Shown: piece after piece, positions 8,716 to 17,408 of the stretch
How positions within the stretch are numbered: the stretch's first letter is position 1
Layout: each line of letters opens with the position of its first letter
Source of the DNA: Mesorhizobium_K quangtriensis
Lineage (GTDB): Bacteria > Pseudomonadota > Alphaproteobacteria > Rhizobiales > Rhizobiaceae
Assembly (NCBI RefSeq): GCF_040081925.1
Contig: NZ_JBEBMF010000005.1
Span: 186,001 to 250,000 of the forward strand
Length of the DNA: 64,000 nt
Direction: 5' to 3'
Notes under the pieces: model-generated
The model's database searches: none
The model's input: the letters and a program-made list of their open reading frames with translations, nothing else
Told to the model about the DNA's origin: nothing
Program-made: the position numbers and the translations under genes

Positions 8716-9192
8716 TCAGGCGGCCGTGCGACCCTCGATGAGGTCGGCGCCGACTTCGTCGGCGGAGACCTCCTCAAGATAGGCTCGGCTATACTGATTG
8801 TTCGCGAGCCAGCGTTTGCCCACCTCGCGGTTCCTGGCGAGATGCAACAGCTCCGGGCTGTCGCCGAGATCCTGCAGCACACGGACCATGCCGATCGCAG
8901 GACGTTCGACGATCTCGAAGCGGAGGTCACTCTCGACGGACCAGGTGCGCCGGACCGAGACGACGATGATGCCGTCTCCACCGAAATCGCCTTCATGCAG
9001 AGTAAAACAGGCCGGCGAAGTGTAGGTCGGCCGCTCGCGCGGTGGTTCCTTCTTTACCAAGCGGCCGGTGCCGTTGCGGCTCTCCCAGGCAGACAGCTTC
9101 TTTCTGAAGCGGTCGGGCGGCCTCGCTGTGCCGTCAAAATAGCGGATGAGGCTCCCCAGAGAGGCGCAATCGTAAATTGTATGTGCGGACAT
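8716..9192 (-). CDS. Conserved hypothetical plasmid protein
   Basis: A 158-residue protein, MSAHTIYDCASLGSLIRYFD onward, with a central beta-rich region and a C-terminal helical tail. It begins just downstream of a good terminator that follows the ParB-like gene, so it probably has its own promoter. The N-terminal 'YDCASLGSLIRYFDGTARPP' pattern is typical of small rhizobial plasmid proteins of unknown function. No active-site motif is evident. Confidence 0.6.
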   Translation of the reverse strand: MSAHTIYDCASLGSLIRYFDGTARPPDRFRKKLSAWESRNGTGRLVKKEPPRERPTYTSPACFTLHEGDFGGDGIIVVSVRRTWSVESDLRFEIVERPAIGMVRVLQDLGDSPELLHLARNREVGKRWLANNQYSRAYLEEVSADEVGADLIEGRTAA

Positions 9193-9215
9193 GCGTGTGT
9201 CTCCATGTCGGAAAA

Positions 9216-9247
9216 CGGAAAAGGGCCCGGCCGAGGATGCCGGGCCC
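9216..9247 (-). terminator. Rho-independent terminator of the ParB-like gene
   Basis: On the minus strand a 9-bp perfect stem (GGGCCCGGC with a 7-base loop) is followed by TTTTCC and TTTTC. It lies between the stop of the ParB-like gene (9268) and the next start (9192), a classic intrinsic terminator. Confidence 0.75.
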
Positions 9248-9267
9248 GGCGCGGAGCGGGAGGCCGA

Positions 9268-11421
9268 TTACTCGGCGGCCTGGAGGTGGTCGGGTTCCTC
9301 GCCGGCGTCGGTCCCCGGTTCGTCGGAGGACGCTCCGGCATCGTCGGCGAGGAAGGCCGGAAGCTCTGCTGCATCGCCGTCGAGAGCCGTCTCGTCCGTC
9401 ACATAGCCGGTGACGGCGTCGGCCGCTTCGGCAACCGCGTCGTCGCCATCGAGGCGCAGCGGCTCAGGCAGCCAGTTCGACCCTTCGAGAAGACGCGCGG
9501 CCTCACGTGCCATCAAGTCCTTCTTCATATGGTCGATCAGCTGCGCGGAGTCCTCGCCACGTGCTTCACGGACTGCCTGAACGATCCGGGCCTTGGTGAC
9601 GCGGCCGAGATAGTTGTCCAATGTGGGCGACCAGCCAGCCTCGACCATGTCGAAGCCGAGCGTGGCGGCCAACTCATCGGCATGAGCAAGCGCGCCCGGC
9701 CGCTTGTTCCAGGGCTCGACCACGGCGTTGAGCGAGAGCGAAGCGCAGTGCGCGAACAGCGCCTTGCGGCTCGCCTCGTCGAGACCGAGCAAGAATTCCC
9801 ACAGCTTGTCGCTGTCTGGCATATCCCTGTCCCAGGCCTCGTGCCGCTCGGCGATCTCCTTCGCCCAGGGAGTCTCGGCGAGACCCTGGACTTGGCCGAA
9901 GCTGTTGCTCACCATGCTGATCTCGAGGCAGCTGTCCTTGGCGGATCGGTAGAACACCTGCAGGACGAGGGCATGGAGCACCGTGACGAAGGCGATATCG
10001 ACGTCACTTGCCAATGCGTTGCGCAGCGCAAGCGTCTTCTGCGCGGTGAGATCGAAAACGAGCCGTTCGGGTAGCGGCTTGATGCCTTCGTCCTCGGGTT
10101 CCTCCCGCGTATGGGATCCGCCGTTCGTGTGCCGACCGTTGACGACGACGCCATTAGCGCCGTCCTCGTCGGGCTGCGACACGTCGCGATCCTCGCTGTC
10201 AGCCTCCTCTTCGTCGTCGACTTCGGCGCGCGGCCCATCCTCGGGACGGACAAAGCCGGCTTCAACCTGAAGCTGGCCATTGACACCGAGGGTCAGGAAC
10301 GCGCCGGCGATGGCCTTCTGCGCCGGATCGTAGACCTGGGGACGATCGCTGAACGCGTCGAGTTCGGCGCCGAGTTGATCGAGCTTGTTCTCGGTCTCCT
10401 GGTCGGCCTCCTCCATCTCCGCATACTTGGCGTCGAGCGCATCATACTCGGCCTTCGCGGCGTCGTAGCGGGCGATCTCCTCGGCGCTCAGCTCCGCGGG
10501 CTCGGCGTAGACACGCCGCATGCCGGAGGTGTGGCCATAGGGAAAGCTGATCGCCGCCTCGACCCACTTCCAACCGGCGGCGCGAACGGCCTCGGCATCG
10601 ACCTTCAGCTTTTCGAAGACCAATTGCTCGAGGAGGGCGGCGTCCTGGAACCAGCCGCCGGAATCCTGCTCGAACAGGTCGCGCAGCACGACGCCGCCGG
10701 CAGCCTCGTAAACTTCGGCGCCGACATAGACTGCGCGGCGATCGTCAGCACGCACCGTGGTCTCCGTCAGCAGCCGCCTGATGTAATAGGGCTCCTGCAT
10801 ATTTGGGTTGTTGGAGATACGCTCCCAGACCTGCTCCTGGCGGGCATGGTCGTCCGAAATCGACAACGCCATGATCTGCTCGAGACGGATCTCATCCTTC
10901 TCGTAGAGCTCGAGCAGTTTTGGCGAGACCGAGGCGAGCCTCAGGCGCTGCTTAACGGTCGCCGCCGACACGAAGAAGCGGGCGGCGATCTCCTCGACAT
11001 CGAGGCCCTGTTCCTTCAGCGCCTTGAATGCGCGGAACTGGTCGAGCGGATGCAGGTTCTCGCGATGCACGTTCTCGGCAAGCGAGTCCTCTTCGGCAGA
11101 GGTCGTTCCGCTGCGGTTGACAATGCAGGGGATCGGCTCGTTCTTCGCCAGACGCTTCTGCTTGACGAGAAGGCCGAGCGCGAGATAGCGGCGGCCGCCG
11201 GCGGGCACTTCGAAGATGCCGGTTTCGTCGCCATTTCCGTCGAGCATGGGACGGACGTTCAGGCTCTGCAAGAGCTTCCGTCGACCGATGTCGTCGGCGA
11301 GCTGCTCAATGGTGACGCCGTCCTTTATCCGGCGGACATTCTCCTGCGACAAGACAAGCTTGTCATAGGCGATGTTCTCCGAGGGGTTCATTGCGATCTT
11401 CTGAATGGCGCTCTTTGCCAT
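9268..11421 (-). CDS. ParB-like nuclease-domain DNA-binding protein, large plasmid type
   Basis: A protein of about 717 residues from ATG at 11421 (ribosome site GGAG; an ATG at 11436 is also open). The first about 120 residues are a ParB/Spo0J N-terminal domain (VLSQENVRRI, VPAGGRRYLALGLL, SLAENVHRENLHPLDQ). A KorB/ParB-type helix-turn-helix follows (EIAARFFVSAATVKQRLRLA). The rest is unique to large plasmid versions: a coiled region near residues 340-390, an acidic low-complexity stretch (DDEEEADSEDRD) and an alanine/aspartate-rich tail. There is no ParA gene next to it, so a role in gene regulation or ICE maintenance is as likely as partition. It has a conserved purine-rich leader and ends at a strong terminator. 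Confidence 0.8.
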   Translation of the reverse strand: MAKSAIQKIAMNPSENIAYDKLVLSQENVRRIKDGVTIEQLADDIGRRKLLQSLNVRPMLDGNGDETGIFEVPAGGRRYLALGLLVKQKRLAKNEPIPCIVNRSGTTSAEEDSLAENVHRENLHPLDQFRAFKALKEQGLDVEEIAARFFVSAATVKQRLRLASVSPKLLELYEKDEIRLEQIMALSISDDHARQEQVWERISNNPNMQEPYYIRRLLTETTVRADDRRAVYVGAEVYEAAGGVVLRDLFEQDSGGWFQDAALLEQLVFEKLKVDAEAVRAAGWKWVEAAISFPYGHTSGMRRVYAEPAELSAEEIARYDAAKAEYDALDAKYAEMEEADQETENKLDQLGAELDAFSDRPQVYDPAQKAIAGAFLTLGVNGQLQVEAGFVRPEDGPRAEVDDEEEADSEDRDVSQPDEDGANGVVVNGRHTNGGSHTREEPEDEGIKPLPERLVFDLTAQKTLALRNALASDVDIAFVTVLHALVLQVFYRSAKDSCLEISMVSNSFGQVQGLAETPWAKEIAERHEAWDRDMPDSDKLWEFLLGLDEASRKALFAHCASLSLNAVVEPWNKRPGALAHADELAATLGFDMVEAGWSPTLDNYLGRVTKARIVQAVREARGEDSAQLIDHMKKDLMAREAARLLEGSNWLPEPLRLDGDDAVAEAADAVTGYVTDETALDGDAAELPAFLADDAGASSDEPGTDAGEEPDHLQAAE

Positions 11422-11436
11422 GGTCAGGGTCTCCAT

Positions 11437-11530
11437 GACGGGCGGCGCGGGGCCTCTCCCCGAACCTCCAAACCCGTCAGGAAACCTCCCCTCCCCCCCT
11501 CTGCCTCTCGCCGCGCCCCAGCCTCAACGC
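11437..11530 (-). repeat. Purine-rich leader, copy upstream of the ParB-like gene
   Basis: The leader reads, on the + strand, GACGGGCGGCGCGGGGCCTC followed later by CCTCCCC, CTCTGCCTCTC and CGCC-CAGCCT. The same blocks in the same order lie upstream of the DUF932 gene (about 13315-13405). In RNA this is a purine-rich leader with a small GGGGAGAGGCCCC hairpin next to the start codon. A weaker version precedes the strawberry-notch gene (3260-3360). Such sharing suggests a common translational or regulatory control. Confidence 0.45.
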
Positions 11531-12006
11531 GGTTCGGTGACATCGACCCGACCTGCCTTGCGCAGAGCTTCGAGCATGCGGGCACATGATCCATCAGGAT
11601 GTGGATGAGTGCCTGGCGATCCACGGTGACGGTCTTGCTGGTGCTGCGCGTTCGATCGTGCCACTCGTGCAGGACCTCGAACTCGTCCATGGTTGCCGAA
11701 TGGCAGCTCGAGCCTGGCAAGCTCTTCGAGGCTGAAGAATCCGAGTTCCGGCGCGTCGTTCAGCTGCGCCATGCCGAATAGTATGTCGCCGTCCGCGTCG
11801 AGCTCCGTGGCGAGCCAGGTGCCGATCCCGACCGGATTGAAGAATTTGACCACCGGGACATGGTCGCGACCGCTTTGCGGGCCATTGGCAAGAAGTTGTT
11901 CGCGCTGGTCATTTGTCAGCAGCGGCAGCGGAGTGTTGGCGGTATGGATGGTTTGCGCTCCATGACGGGCGATCGAAAGCCGACCTTTCGATCTCGGGCC
12001 TGTCAC
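11524..12006 (-). CDS. DUF2958 domain protein with an uncertain C-terminus
   Basis: The core (LPLLTNDQREQLLANGPQ, then DHVPVVKFFNPVGIGTWLAT, then ELDADGDILFGMAQLNDAP and ELGFFSLEELARLELPFG) matches the DUF2958 family of plasmid-borne proteins of unknown function. A GTG at 12006 is a likely start just after a strong hairpin. After LELPFG the frame loses family character. An overlapping frame starts at an ATG near 11690 (MDEFEVLHEWHDRTRSTSKT, VTVDRQALIHILMDH) and looks coding, while the very end (ARMLEALRKAGRVDVTEPR) is again in the first frame. So either there are two genes, the second with a one-base shift, or an unusual tail. The DUF2958 part itself is well supported. Confidence 0.6.
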   Translation of the reverse strand: MTGPRSKGRLSIARHGAQTIHTANTPLPLLTNDQREQLLANGPQSGRDHVPVVKFFNPVGIGTWLATELDADGDILFGMAQLNDAPELGFFSLEELARLELPFGNHGRVRGPARVARSNAQHQQDRHRGSPGTHPHPDGSCARMLEALRKAGRVDVTEPR

Positions 12007-12013
12007 ATGACGA

Positions 12014-12049
12014 AAGGCGCCGTCCTCGTGGTGGTGAGGACGGCGCCTT
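12014..12049 (-). terminator. Perfect 14-bp hairpin downstream of the DUF932 gene
   Basis: AAGGCGCCGTCCTC and GAGGACGGCGCCTT form a perfect 14-bp stem around an 8-base loop. On the minus strand it lies after the DUF932 stop and just before the DUF2958 start, and is followed by TTTCGTC. It is probably an intrinsic terminator; it could also act as an attenuator in front of the DUF2958 gene. Confidence 0.7.
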
Positions 12050-12109
12050 GAAGCGGCGGGGATCGAAAACCGGCAATGCGATGTGCAGAATCGCCGGTCG
12101 GGGGTAGGA

Positions 12110-13306
12110 TCAGTGGACCAGATCGAGGAGCTTCTTGGCTTTGCCTTCCAACTCAAGCCGGACATCCTGATGCTGCTTGTCACGCGCAATCCGGGTGATG
12201 CCCTGCACGAAATCGAACACGGATGCCGGCGGATGGCCTTCGTCTACGAGCACGGCGTCGATGATCTTCGTAGTCTCGCCCTTCGAGAAGCCACGCTTCC
12301 GGAGGAAGCTGGTTCGATCGTCATCGTCGCGTGCAACGATCCGCTCACGCGCCGCCTTGATGCCGTTGACGAACGGCATGGGCGAGGATTCGGCGAACTG
12401 GATCAGCGCCGGCTCGGCTTCAAGAGCAAAGCGCGACGCGGCATATTTGGAGTGCCGGATGGTGATTTCCTGGAAATCTTCGACCCCCCACAGATTCCTG
12501 TTGCAACACACGGCACGCAGGTAAAAGCTTGCAATTCCTAGTGTTTTGGCGCCGACCTCGCTGTTCCAGGCATAGAATCCACGGAAGTACAGATCCGCTT
12601 CACCGTTCGCCAGCCGACCGGCTTCGATCGGATTGAGATCGTCGACCAGGAACACGAAGATATCGCGGTCGGAGGCATAGAGCGTCGTCGTGTCCTTTGA
12701 GATATCGACGTTTGGATTGTAGATGCTGGTTGACCAGTCGAGCACCCCGGGCACTTTCCATCGCGTGTCGCCGGTGCCGTTGCCGGCGATCTTTTGGACC
12801 GCCTCGACGAGTTCGTGGTCGAAAATTCTCCCGTAATCGGGCCCTGTCACTGCTCGAAGCTCGAGACGGCCGTTTTCGATTTCGAGCGTTTTCACCTGCT
12901 CGGCGCGATGCGTGGAAAGGCCATATTGCAGATTAATGCCTGCGAGCGCGGCCGGAAGCTGGCGCAGATAGGTCGCGGGCGCGCCGACCAGGCTGGCGAG
13001 CTGACCAAAGCTCCAATGCGTAGGGGCGACAGGCGCGTGCGCGTCCGGCAGGATCAGCGTCAGCCGTTCCGGATTGTCGCGAGAGGCTTCCACGCGAAAT
13101 GCTTCGCTTTCCACTATGCGGGTCTTGCTGCGTTCGGACCGCCGCTTCACCGCATTGTTGAGGTCGGTGAGGGACAGATAGCGTTCGTCGTCCGGGCGAT
13201 TGAACCATTCCGACGAAACGCGGCCGATGCGCTGGCCGCGGTTGACGTCGACCTTGTAGCCGTTGGGCATCGTGCGCGCCGGTGCCTGAATCTCCATATG
13301 CGTCAT
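12110..13306 (-). CDS. DUF932 domain protein
   Basis: A 398-residue protein starting MTHMEIQAPARTMPNG at 13306, chosen because GGAGAACGATC gives a ribosome site; the longer frame upstream is leader sequence. The pattern (GPDYGRIFDHELVEAV, RDIFVFLVDD, YFRGFYAWNSEVGAKTLG, CCNRNLWGVE) is that of DUF932, a family found on phages, plasmids and ICEs with a fold related to phage-encoded proteins of unknown role. It is presumed cytoplasmic. The gene has the same type of leader as the ParB-like gene and ends inside the recurring linker motif. Confidence 0.8.
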   Translation of the reverse strand: MTHMEIQAPARTMPNGYKVDVNRGQRIGRVSSEWFNRPDDERYLSLTDLNNAVKRRSERSKTRIVESEAFRVEASRDNPERLTLILPDAHAPVAPTHWSFGQLASLVGAPATYLRQLPAALAGINLQYGLSTHRAEQVKTLEIENGRLELRAVTGPDYGRIFDHELVEAVQKIAGNGTGDTRWKVPGVLDWSTSIYNPNVDISKDTTTLYASDRDIFVFLVDDLNPIEAGRLANGEADLYFRGFYAWNSEVGAKTLGIASFYLRAVCCNRNLWGVEDFQEITIRHSKYAASRFALEAEPALIQFAESSPMPFVNGIKAARERIVARDDDDRTSFLRKRGFSKGETTKIIDAVLVDEGHPPASVFDFVQGITRIARDKQHQDVRLELEGKAKKLLDLVH

Positions 13307-13314
13307 GATCGTTC

Positions 13315-13405
13315 TCCGCGACGGGCGCCGGGAGCCTCTCTCCTGGCCTCGACCCGCCACCGCATCCCGGCCTCCCCTCTGCCTCTGCGTACGCCAGCCT
13401 GCGCG
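13315..13405 (-). repeat. Purine-rich leader, copy upstream of the DUF932 gene
   Basis: This is the second copy of the leader described upstream of the ParB-like gene, with GACGGGCGCCGGGAGCCTCT, CCTCCCCTCTGCCTCTGCG and CGCCAGCCT in the same order and spacing class. It directly precedes the ribosome site of the DUF932 gene. Confidence 0.45.
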
Positions 13406-13583
13406 CGAACCGCGGGGGCGCCGCGGCAGCGCGCGTCTGCGTCGGAGATCACGCTCAACAGGACAAGGGTGGTGGAAGGCCAAGCGCGCCGAACCAGACA
13501 CTGGATCCGAACATCATGAAGGTTGCACCGGCGACGAAACCGTGGATCAATGGCCCCTAGGGGATGCGGCGGCGTCCGGAGCG

Positions 13584-14789
13584 ATGGAGGCGATGCGACG
13601 TTTCAAACTTGCTGACCAGGTGATCGAGGAGACGGCGTCGGACTTTCGGGATGCGATAGCCAACGCTTACCAAAGACGGATTCGACCGTTCTGCTTATGC
13701 AAAGAAGATGGGCTTGCGATGTACATCGCCCAAGTTGGCGACCAGTACATTGTAAAGCGGATGCCGCTCTCAGGGGGCGGGCACAATCCAGCTTGCCCGT
13801 CCTTTGAGGCGCCTGACGAACTGTCCGGTCTCGGGGGGCTGGTGGGCAGCGCCATTCAGATCGATCCAGAGAGTGGAATGTCTGCTCTAAAGGTTGGCTT
13901 CAGCCTGACAAAGCTTGGTACGAGGGGTGGTTCCGTTCGCGGTGAAGGAGGCTTGGATTCTGTCTCCCACGAGACCAAGAAACTTTCTCTTCGCAGCCTG
14001 CTTCAATATCTCTGGCATTACGCCGAGCTAACGGTTTGGACATCCGGGTGGGCAGGTAAACGGCACTGGTGGAATGTTCGGTGGCATCTGTTCGAGGCCT
14101 CCCGTCAAATGATCGTGAAAGGCGGCATGCTGAGCGATGTTTTGTTCGTTCCGGAGCCGTTTCGTGTTTCGGATAAGTTGGCGATCGAGCAGCGGCGAGC
14201 CACCGCGCTGTCGCCGGCATTGCCGCCAAGGAGCGGGCCGCGAAAGCTGCTAATCCTGCTTGGAGAGGTCAAGGACTTCTGGCCGACGCGGACTGGTCAT
14301 CGACTGATCGTCAAGCACATGCCGGACTTTCCACTTCTTCTTGATGAGAGTCTGCACCGTCGGCTTCGAGCTCGTTTCGAGAACGAGATCGCACTTTGGG
14401 GCGCCGATCAGGACTCCCATCTGATCGCGATCATGACCTTCGGTCTCACGCCTGTCGGGCTCGCTGCTATTGAGGAAATGGCGTTGATGGTCGTGTCCAA
14501 GAACTGGATCCCCTATGAATCCGTATATGAAAAGAAGCTGGTTGATACGATTGCCAACGTTCGAGAACGAAGTGTGAAAGGGTTACGTTACAATCTCTCC
14601 GCAGACATGCCGACTGCGGCTGCCACATTGCTGACCCATCCGCAACCAGTTGGCTTATATATTGTTCCGCCATCAGCCGACGGCGCATACGAGCGAGCTC
14701 TTGGCGAGCTTATTGCCTCCCGACCGGAGTTTGATGCTTGGATCTGGCGCACGGCTGAAGGGGAGATGCCACCCCTGCCATCTCTGTAA
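13584..14789 (+). CDS. DUF1173 family plasmid protein
   Basis: A protein of about 401 residues. The start is set at MEAMRRFKLADQVIEETASD (13584); the frame is open further upstream but only through the divergent gene's leader. The segments RPFCLCKEDGLAMYIAQVGD, HNPACPSFEAPDELSGLG, TSGWAGKRHWWNVRWHL and MVVSKNWIPYES are characteristic, from memory, of DUF1173, a family carried on rhizobial and sphingomonad plasmids. Cysteines and histidines in CLC and HNPACPS may bind metal. The function is unknown. It is divergent from DUF932 and is the last backbone-type gene before the metal/envelope region. Confidence 0.75.
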   Translation: MEAMRRFKLADQVIEETASDFRDAIANAYQRRIRPFCLCKEDGLAMYIAQVGDQYIVKRMPLSGGGHNPACPSFEAPDELSGLGGLVGSAIQIDPESGMSALKVGFSLTKLGTRGGSVRGEGGLDSVSHETKKLSLRSLLQYLWHYAELTVWTSGWAGKRHWWNVRWHLFEASRQMIVKGGMLSDVLFVPEPFRVSDKLAIEQRRATALSPALPPRSGPRKLLILLGEVKDFWPTRTGHRLIVKHMPDFPLLLDESLHRRLRARFENEIALWGADQDSHLIAIMTFGLTPVGLAAIEEMALMVVSKNWIPYESVYEKKLVDTIANVRERSVKGLRYNLSADMPTAAATLLTHPQPVGLYIVPPSADGAYERALGELIASRPEFDAWIWRTAEGEMPPLPSL

Positions 14790-15013
14790 TTTGGCGCTTA
14801 TCACATAGTTGTTGAACGGCAGCTGGCGTGCAGTGACAGGTCAATGCAGAACGTTAGCTCTTCGAATCTCACTTGCGCAGCGGTTCGGCCTCACCGGCAC
14901 GTTCTCCTTCATTGTCGGAGATCACGTCATCATGGGACGGTTGGGAGATCCGTAAGTGAGTTCCTCGGTTCCGATCAAATCGGAAATTGGGCTGTAGATA
15001 GCCGCGCAGTTGG

Positions 15014-16324
15014 CTATCTCATCATCCGCGGTGAATTGCAGCTAATGATGAGATAGGGCAACGCTCCGAGGATGAATGCTGCGGAAAAAGCCAGGTAGAC
15101 CTTCCATTCGTACTGAGCTGCGAGAACAAGAGAGCTCAAGATGCCGAGCACTGCCGTTACGGGCAACTTGCCAATGGATGGCAGCCGGAACGGCCTTTCG
15201 AGATCGGGCTGTGTGAATCTCAGCACAACAACCGCAGTGTTGATCGCAGCAAAGACCAGCGTCACACCCAGCGACGACAGACTCGCGACGAACCCTATTT
15301 CGCCAACTGCTGCGAAGACAATCGCTACCGCAAGAAATGCCAGCGCGCCGACCCAAGGGCTTCGACCTTCGGTCGTTATCGACGAAAGAATTTTCGGCAG
15401 ATCGCCAGCGCGGGACATGCCGAAGAGCAGCCGGCTTCCCGACAGTGATGCGCTTAGAACGGCATTGGCCGTCGCGAGCAATGCCGCGCCGATGATGACG
15501 ATGCCAAATGCGCCGCCAAGTCTGGCCGCCGCATCGGCAAGGGGAAACTGGGAACCGGCCAGTTGCTCGGCTTCAATGAGACTTAGGACACCAAGGATAA
15601 CTGCCAAGTAGACGACGGTTGTGACCCCGAGAGCGATCATGAAGGCGCGCCATAAATCGCGTTCCGGCCGCCGGGCCTCCTCTGAAAGGGAGGCCATGTG
15701 CTCGTAGCCGGAATAGATAAAGAAGAGGATCGCTGTACCCTGAACAACGCCAGCAAAGTTCGCTGGCCAGGTTACGGCATCGGTAATAGGACGGGGGCCG
15801 ATTGAAATCGCGAACGCAGCGAAGCCGACAAGGCAACAGACCTGAAAGACGGTCAGAGCGGCGCTGACGAAGGATGCCTTGCCGATGCCTGACACGTTGA
15901 TCGCCGTCGCTACCGCCATCAACCCGATAGCAATAGCCGTCGGGGCGACCGACAGGAAAGTCTGCGCATAGTTCCCAAATGTGAGAGCAACCGTAGCGAG
16001 GGTCGCCGCACCGTGAACCGCGATAAAGACACCTACGGCGAAAGCTATGGCCGGGGCGTCGGGAAACGTTTTGCGCAGAAAGTTATGCTCGGCCCCGGCG
16101 CCCGGAAGCGCGGAGGCGATTTCTGCGTAGGAGAGACCTGAAAAGCCTGAGATGACGGCCGCGAGCAGGAAGCTCAGCCAAATACCATCGCCGGCAGCCC
16201 CCGCAGCAGGCGCGATCACGGAATAGATGCCTGCCCCAATGATCGTGCCCACGCCATAAAGGGACAACCGGACCAGGCCCAAAGACTTTGTCAGTCCTTT
16301 TGAATTTTCATTCCCAACCGCCAT
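15014..16324 (-). CDS. APC-superfamily amino acid permease
   Basis: A 436-residue inner-membrane transporter starting MAVGNENSKGLTKSLG (16324, ribosome site GGAG) with about 12 membrane segments. The first helix contains the APC substrate motif GTIIGAGIYSVIAP; later SGFSGLSYAEIASALPGAGA and YSGYEHMASLSEEARRPERD are typical of the family. It should exchange or import amino acids or polyamines, but the substrate is not predictable. It is the last gene of the minus-strand operon headed by the DsbA at 19530, 16 bases after the flavoprotein. An amine or amino acid transporter is an odd partner for envelope redox genes. Confidence 0.8.
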   Translation of the reverse strand: MAVGNENSKGLTKSLGLVRLSLYGVGTIIGAGIYSVIAPAAGAAGDGIWLSFLLAAVISGFSGLSYAEIASALPGAGAEHNFLRKTFPDAPAIAFAVGVFIAVHGAATLATVALTFGNYAQTFLSVAPTAIAIGLMAVATAINVSGIGKASFVSAALTVFQVCCLVGFAAFAISIGPRPITDAVTWPANFAGVVQGTAILFFIYSGYEHMASLSEEARRPERDLWRAFMIALGVTTVVYLAVILGVLSLIEAEQLAGSQFPLADAAARLGGAFGIVIIGAALLATANAVLSASLSGSRLLFGMSRAGDLPKILSSITTEGRSPWVGALAFLAVAIVFAAVGEIGFVASLSSLGVTLVFAAINTAVVVLRFTQPDLERPFRLPSIGKLPVTAVLGILSSLVLAAQYEWKVYLAFSAAFILGALPYLIISCNSPRMMR

Positions 16325-16340
16325 CGGGGGCTCCGTTCCG

Positions 16341-17408
16341 TTATCTTGCCGCCGGTTCTTGTTTGTGTCCCAGTAGTTGAGCGACGATCTGCTCGGCATC
16401 CGGTCCCGCACCCATGATCAAAGCCGAAGCTCGGTTGCGCTGCCAGGGCCGTCCGACAAAGTAGAGCCCCTTCACGGGTGAGACCCCTGCCCTATGGAGG
16501 AACGTTCCATTCTGATCAGTCGCTCCAGGCACGTGAAGCCATGAGCTGTCGTCGCGATAGCCGACCGCCCAGATGATGGTGCGGACGTTCGCGGAACTTC
16601 CATCTGCAAAGCGCGCCTCGTTGCCGGACGCATCCACGAGCCGGGGCACGATGCGCACACCCCGTTTCTCCAGCCTGGCATTGCCGTTGCCCCGGTCCGG
16701 AAACGCATCAGCACGTTTCAGCCGCCGGCCGATCCATGACTCGGCCGGCGCTCTCAGCGTTCCGGTGACGTCCAGCCACCACCAGATCGATTTCCCGAGA
16801 AATCTTTCGGGGAACAGTTTGCGTGGCTTGCCTGCCGCTAGAATAACGGGTTGCAGCTTCCGGCATTCGATGGCGATATCGCGACCGCTCGCGCCGTCTC
16901 CGACGATCAGAACGGGGCCGTCCGGCAGTTGTCGGGAGTTACGGTAGGTCGCACTGGTGAGATGCAACACCTCGTTTCCAAACCGTGCAATGAGGTCGGG
17001 CACGATTGGAACCTGAAACCCGCCGGTCGCCACGATCACATCGCAGGCCTCAATCGTCTCACCATTCTGGAAGGTGGCTTCAAAGGCGCCACAATCAATC
17101 TGAACCACGCGGGCGACGGCATGCCCAAGCCGGACGGGCAGCCCGAAGCGTCCAGCGTAGCTTTCCAGATAAGCAGCAAACTCGTCGCGGTCGGGATAGA
17201 GTTCACGATTGCCGATGATTTCGAGCCCCGGAAGCGTGCTGAACTGGCGCGGGGTGAACAGGGTCAGCGAGTCGTATCGAACGCGCCAGTTGTCCCCAAT
17301 GCGGCGTCCGGCATCGACCATGACAAAAGGCACGCCGGCCTTCTGAAGGTGATAACCGGCAGCGAGTCCTGCCTGTCCAGCTCCGATGACCAGAACAGGC
17401 CGTAGCAT
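16341..17408 (-). CDS. CzcO-like flavin-containing monooxygenase
   Basis: A 355-residue flavoprotein with an FAD-binding GAGQAG at residues 9-14, a second dinucleotide motif (LIVGDGASGRD, about 170) and the C-terminal ATG-like IIWAVGYRDDSSW. This is the two-dinucleotide-fold arrangement of the CzcO/FMO family, cytoplasmic NADPH-dependent oxygenases often found with metal efflux genes. Its start overlaps the stop of the upstream L,D-transpeptidase (TGATG), indicating translational coupling. Its substrate is unknown; relatives oxidise small amines or sulfides. Confidence 0.8.
   Translation of the reverse strand: MLRPVLVIGAGQAGLAAGYHLQKAGVPFVMVDAGRRIGDNWRVRYDSLTLFTPRQFSTLPGLEIIGNRELYPDRDEFAAYLESYAGRFGLPVRLGHAVARVVQIDCGAFEATFQNGETIEACDVIVATGGFQVPIVPDLIARFGNEVLHLTSATYRNSRQLPDGPVLIVGDGASGRDIAIECRKLQPVILAAGKPRKLFPERFLGKSIWWWLDVTGTLRAPAESWIGRRLKRADAFPDRGNGNARLEKRGVRIVPRLVDASGNEARFADGSSANVRTIIWAVGYRDDSSWLHVPGATDQNGTFLHRAGVSPVKGLYFVGRPWQRNRASALIMGAGPDAEQIVAQLLGHKQEPAAR

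Noticed and set aside
8629..11589. Very long + strand frames (8629-10074 and 10111-11589)
   Set aside because: They mirror the minus-strand ParB-like and hypothetical genes in a GC-rich genome, have no ribosome site and no family sequence.
14855..14885. TTCGAATCT-like sequence near the end of the plasmid block, possible tRNA end or att site
   Set aside because: No acceptor, D or anticodon arm and no second copy was found in the window, so an attachment site cannot be supported.
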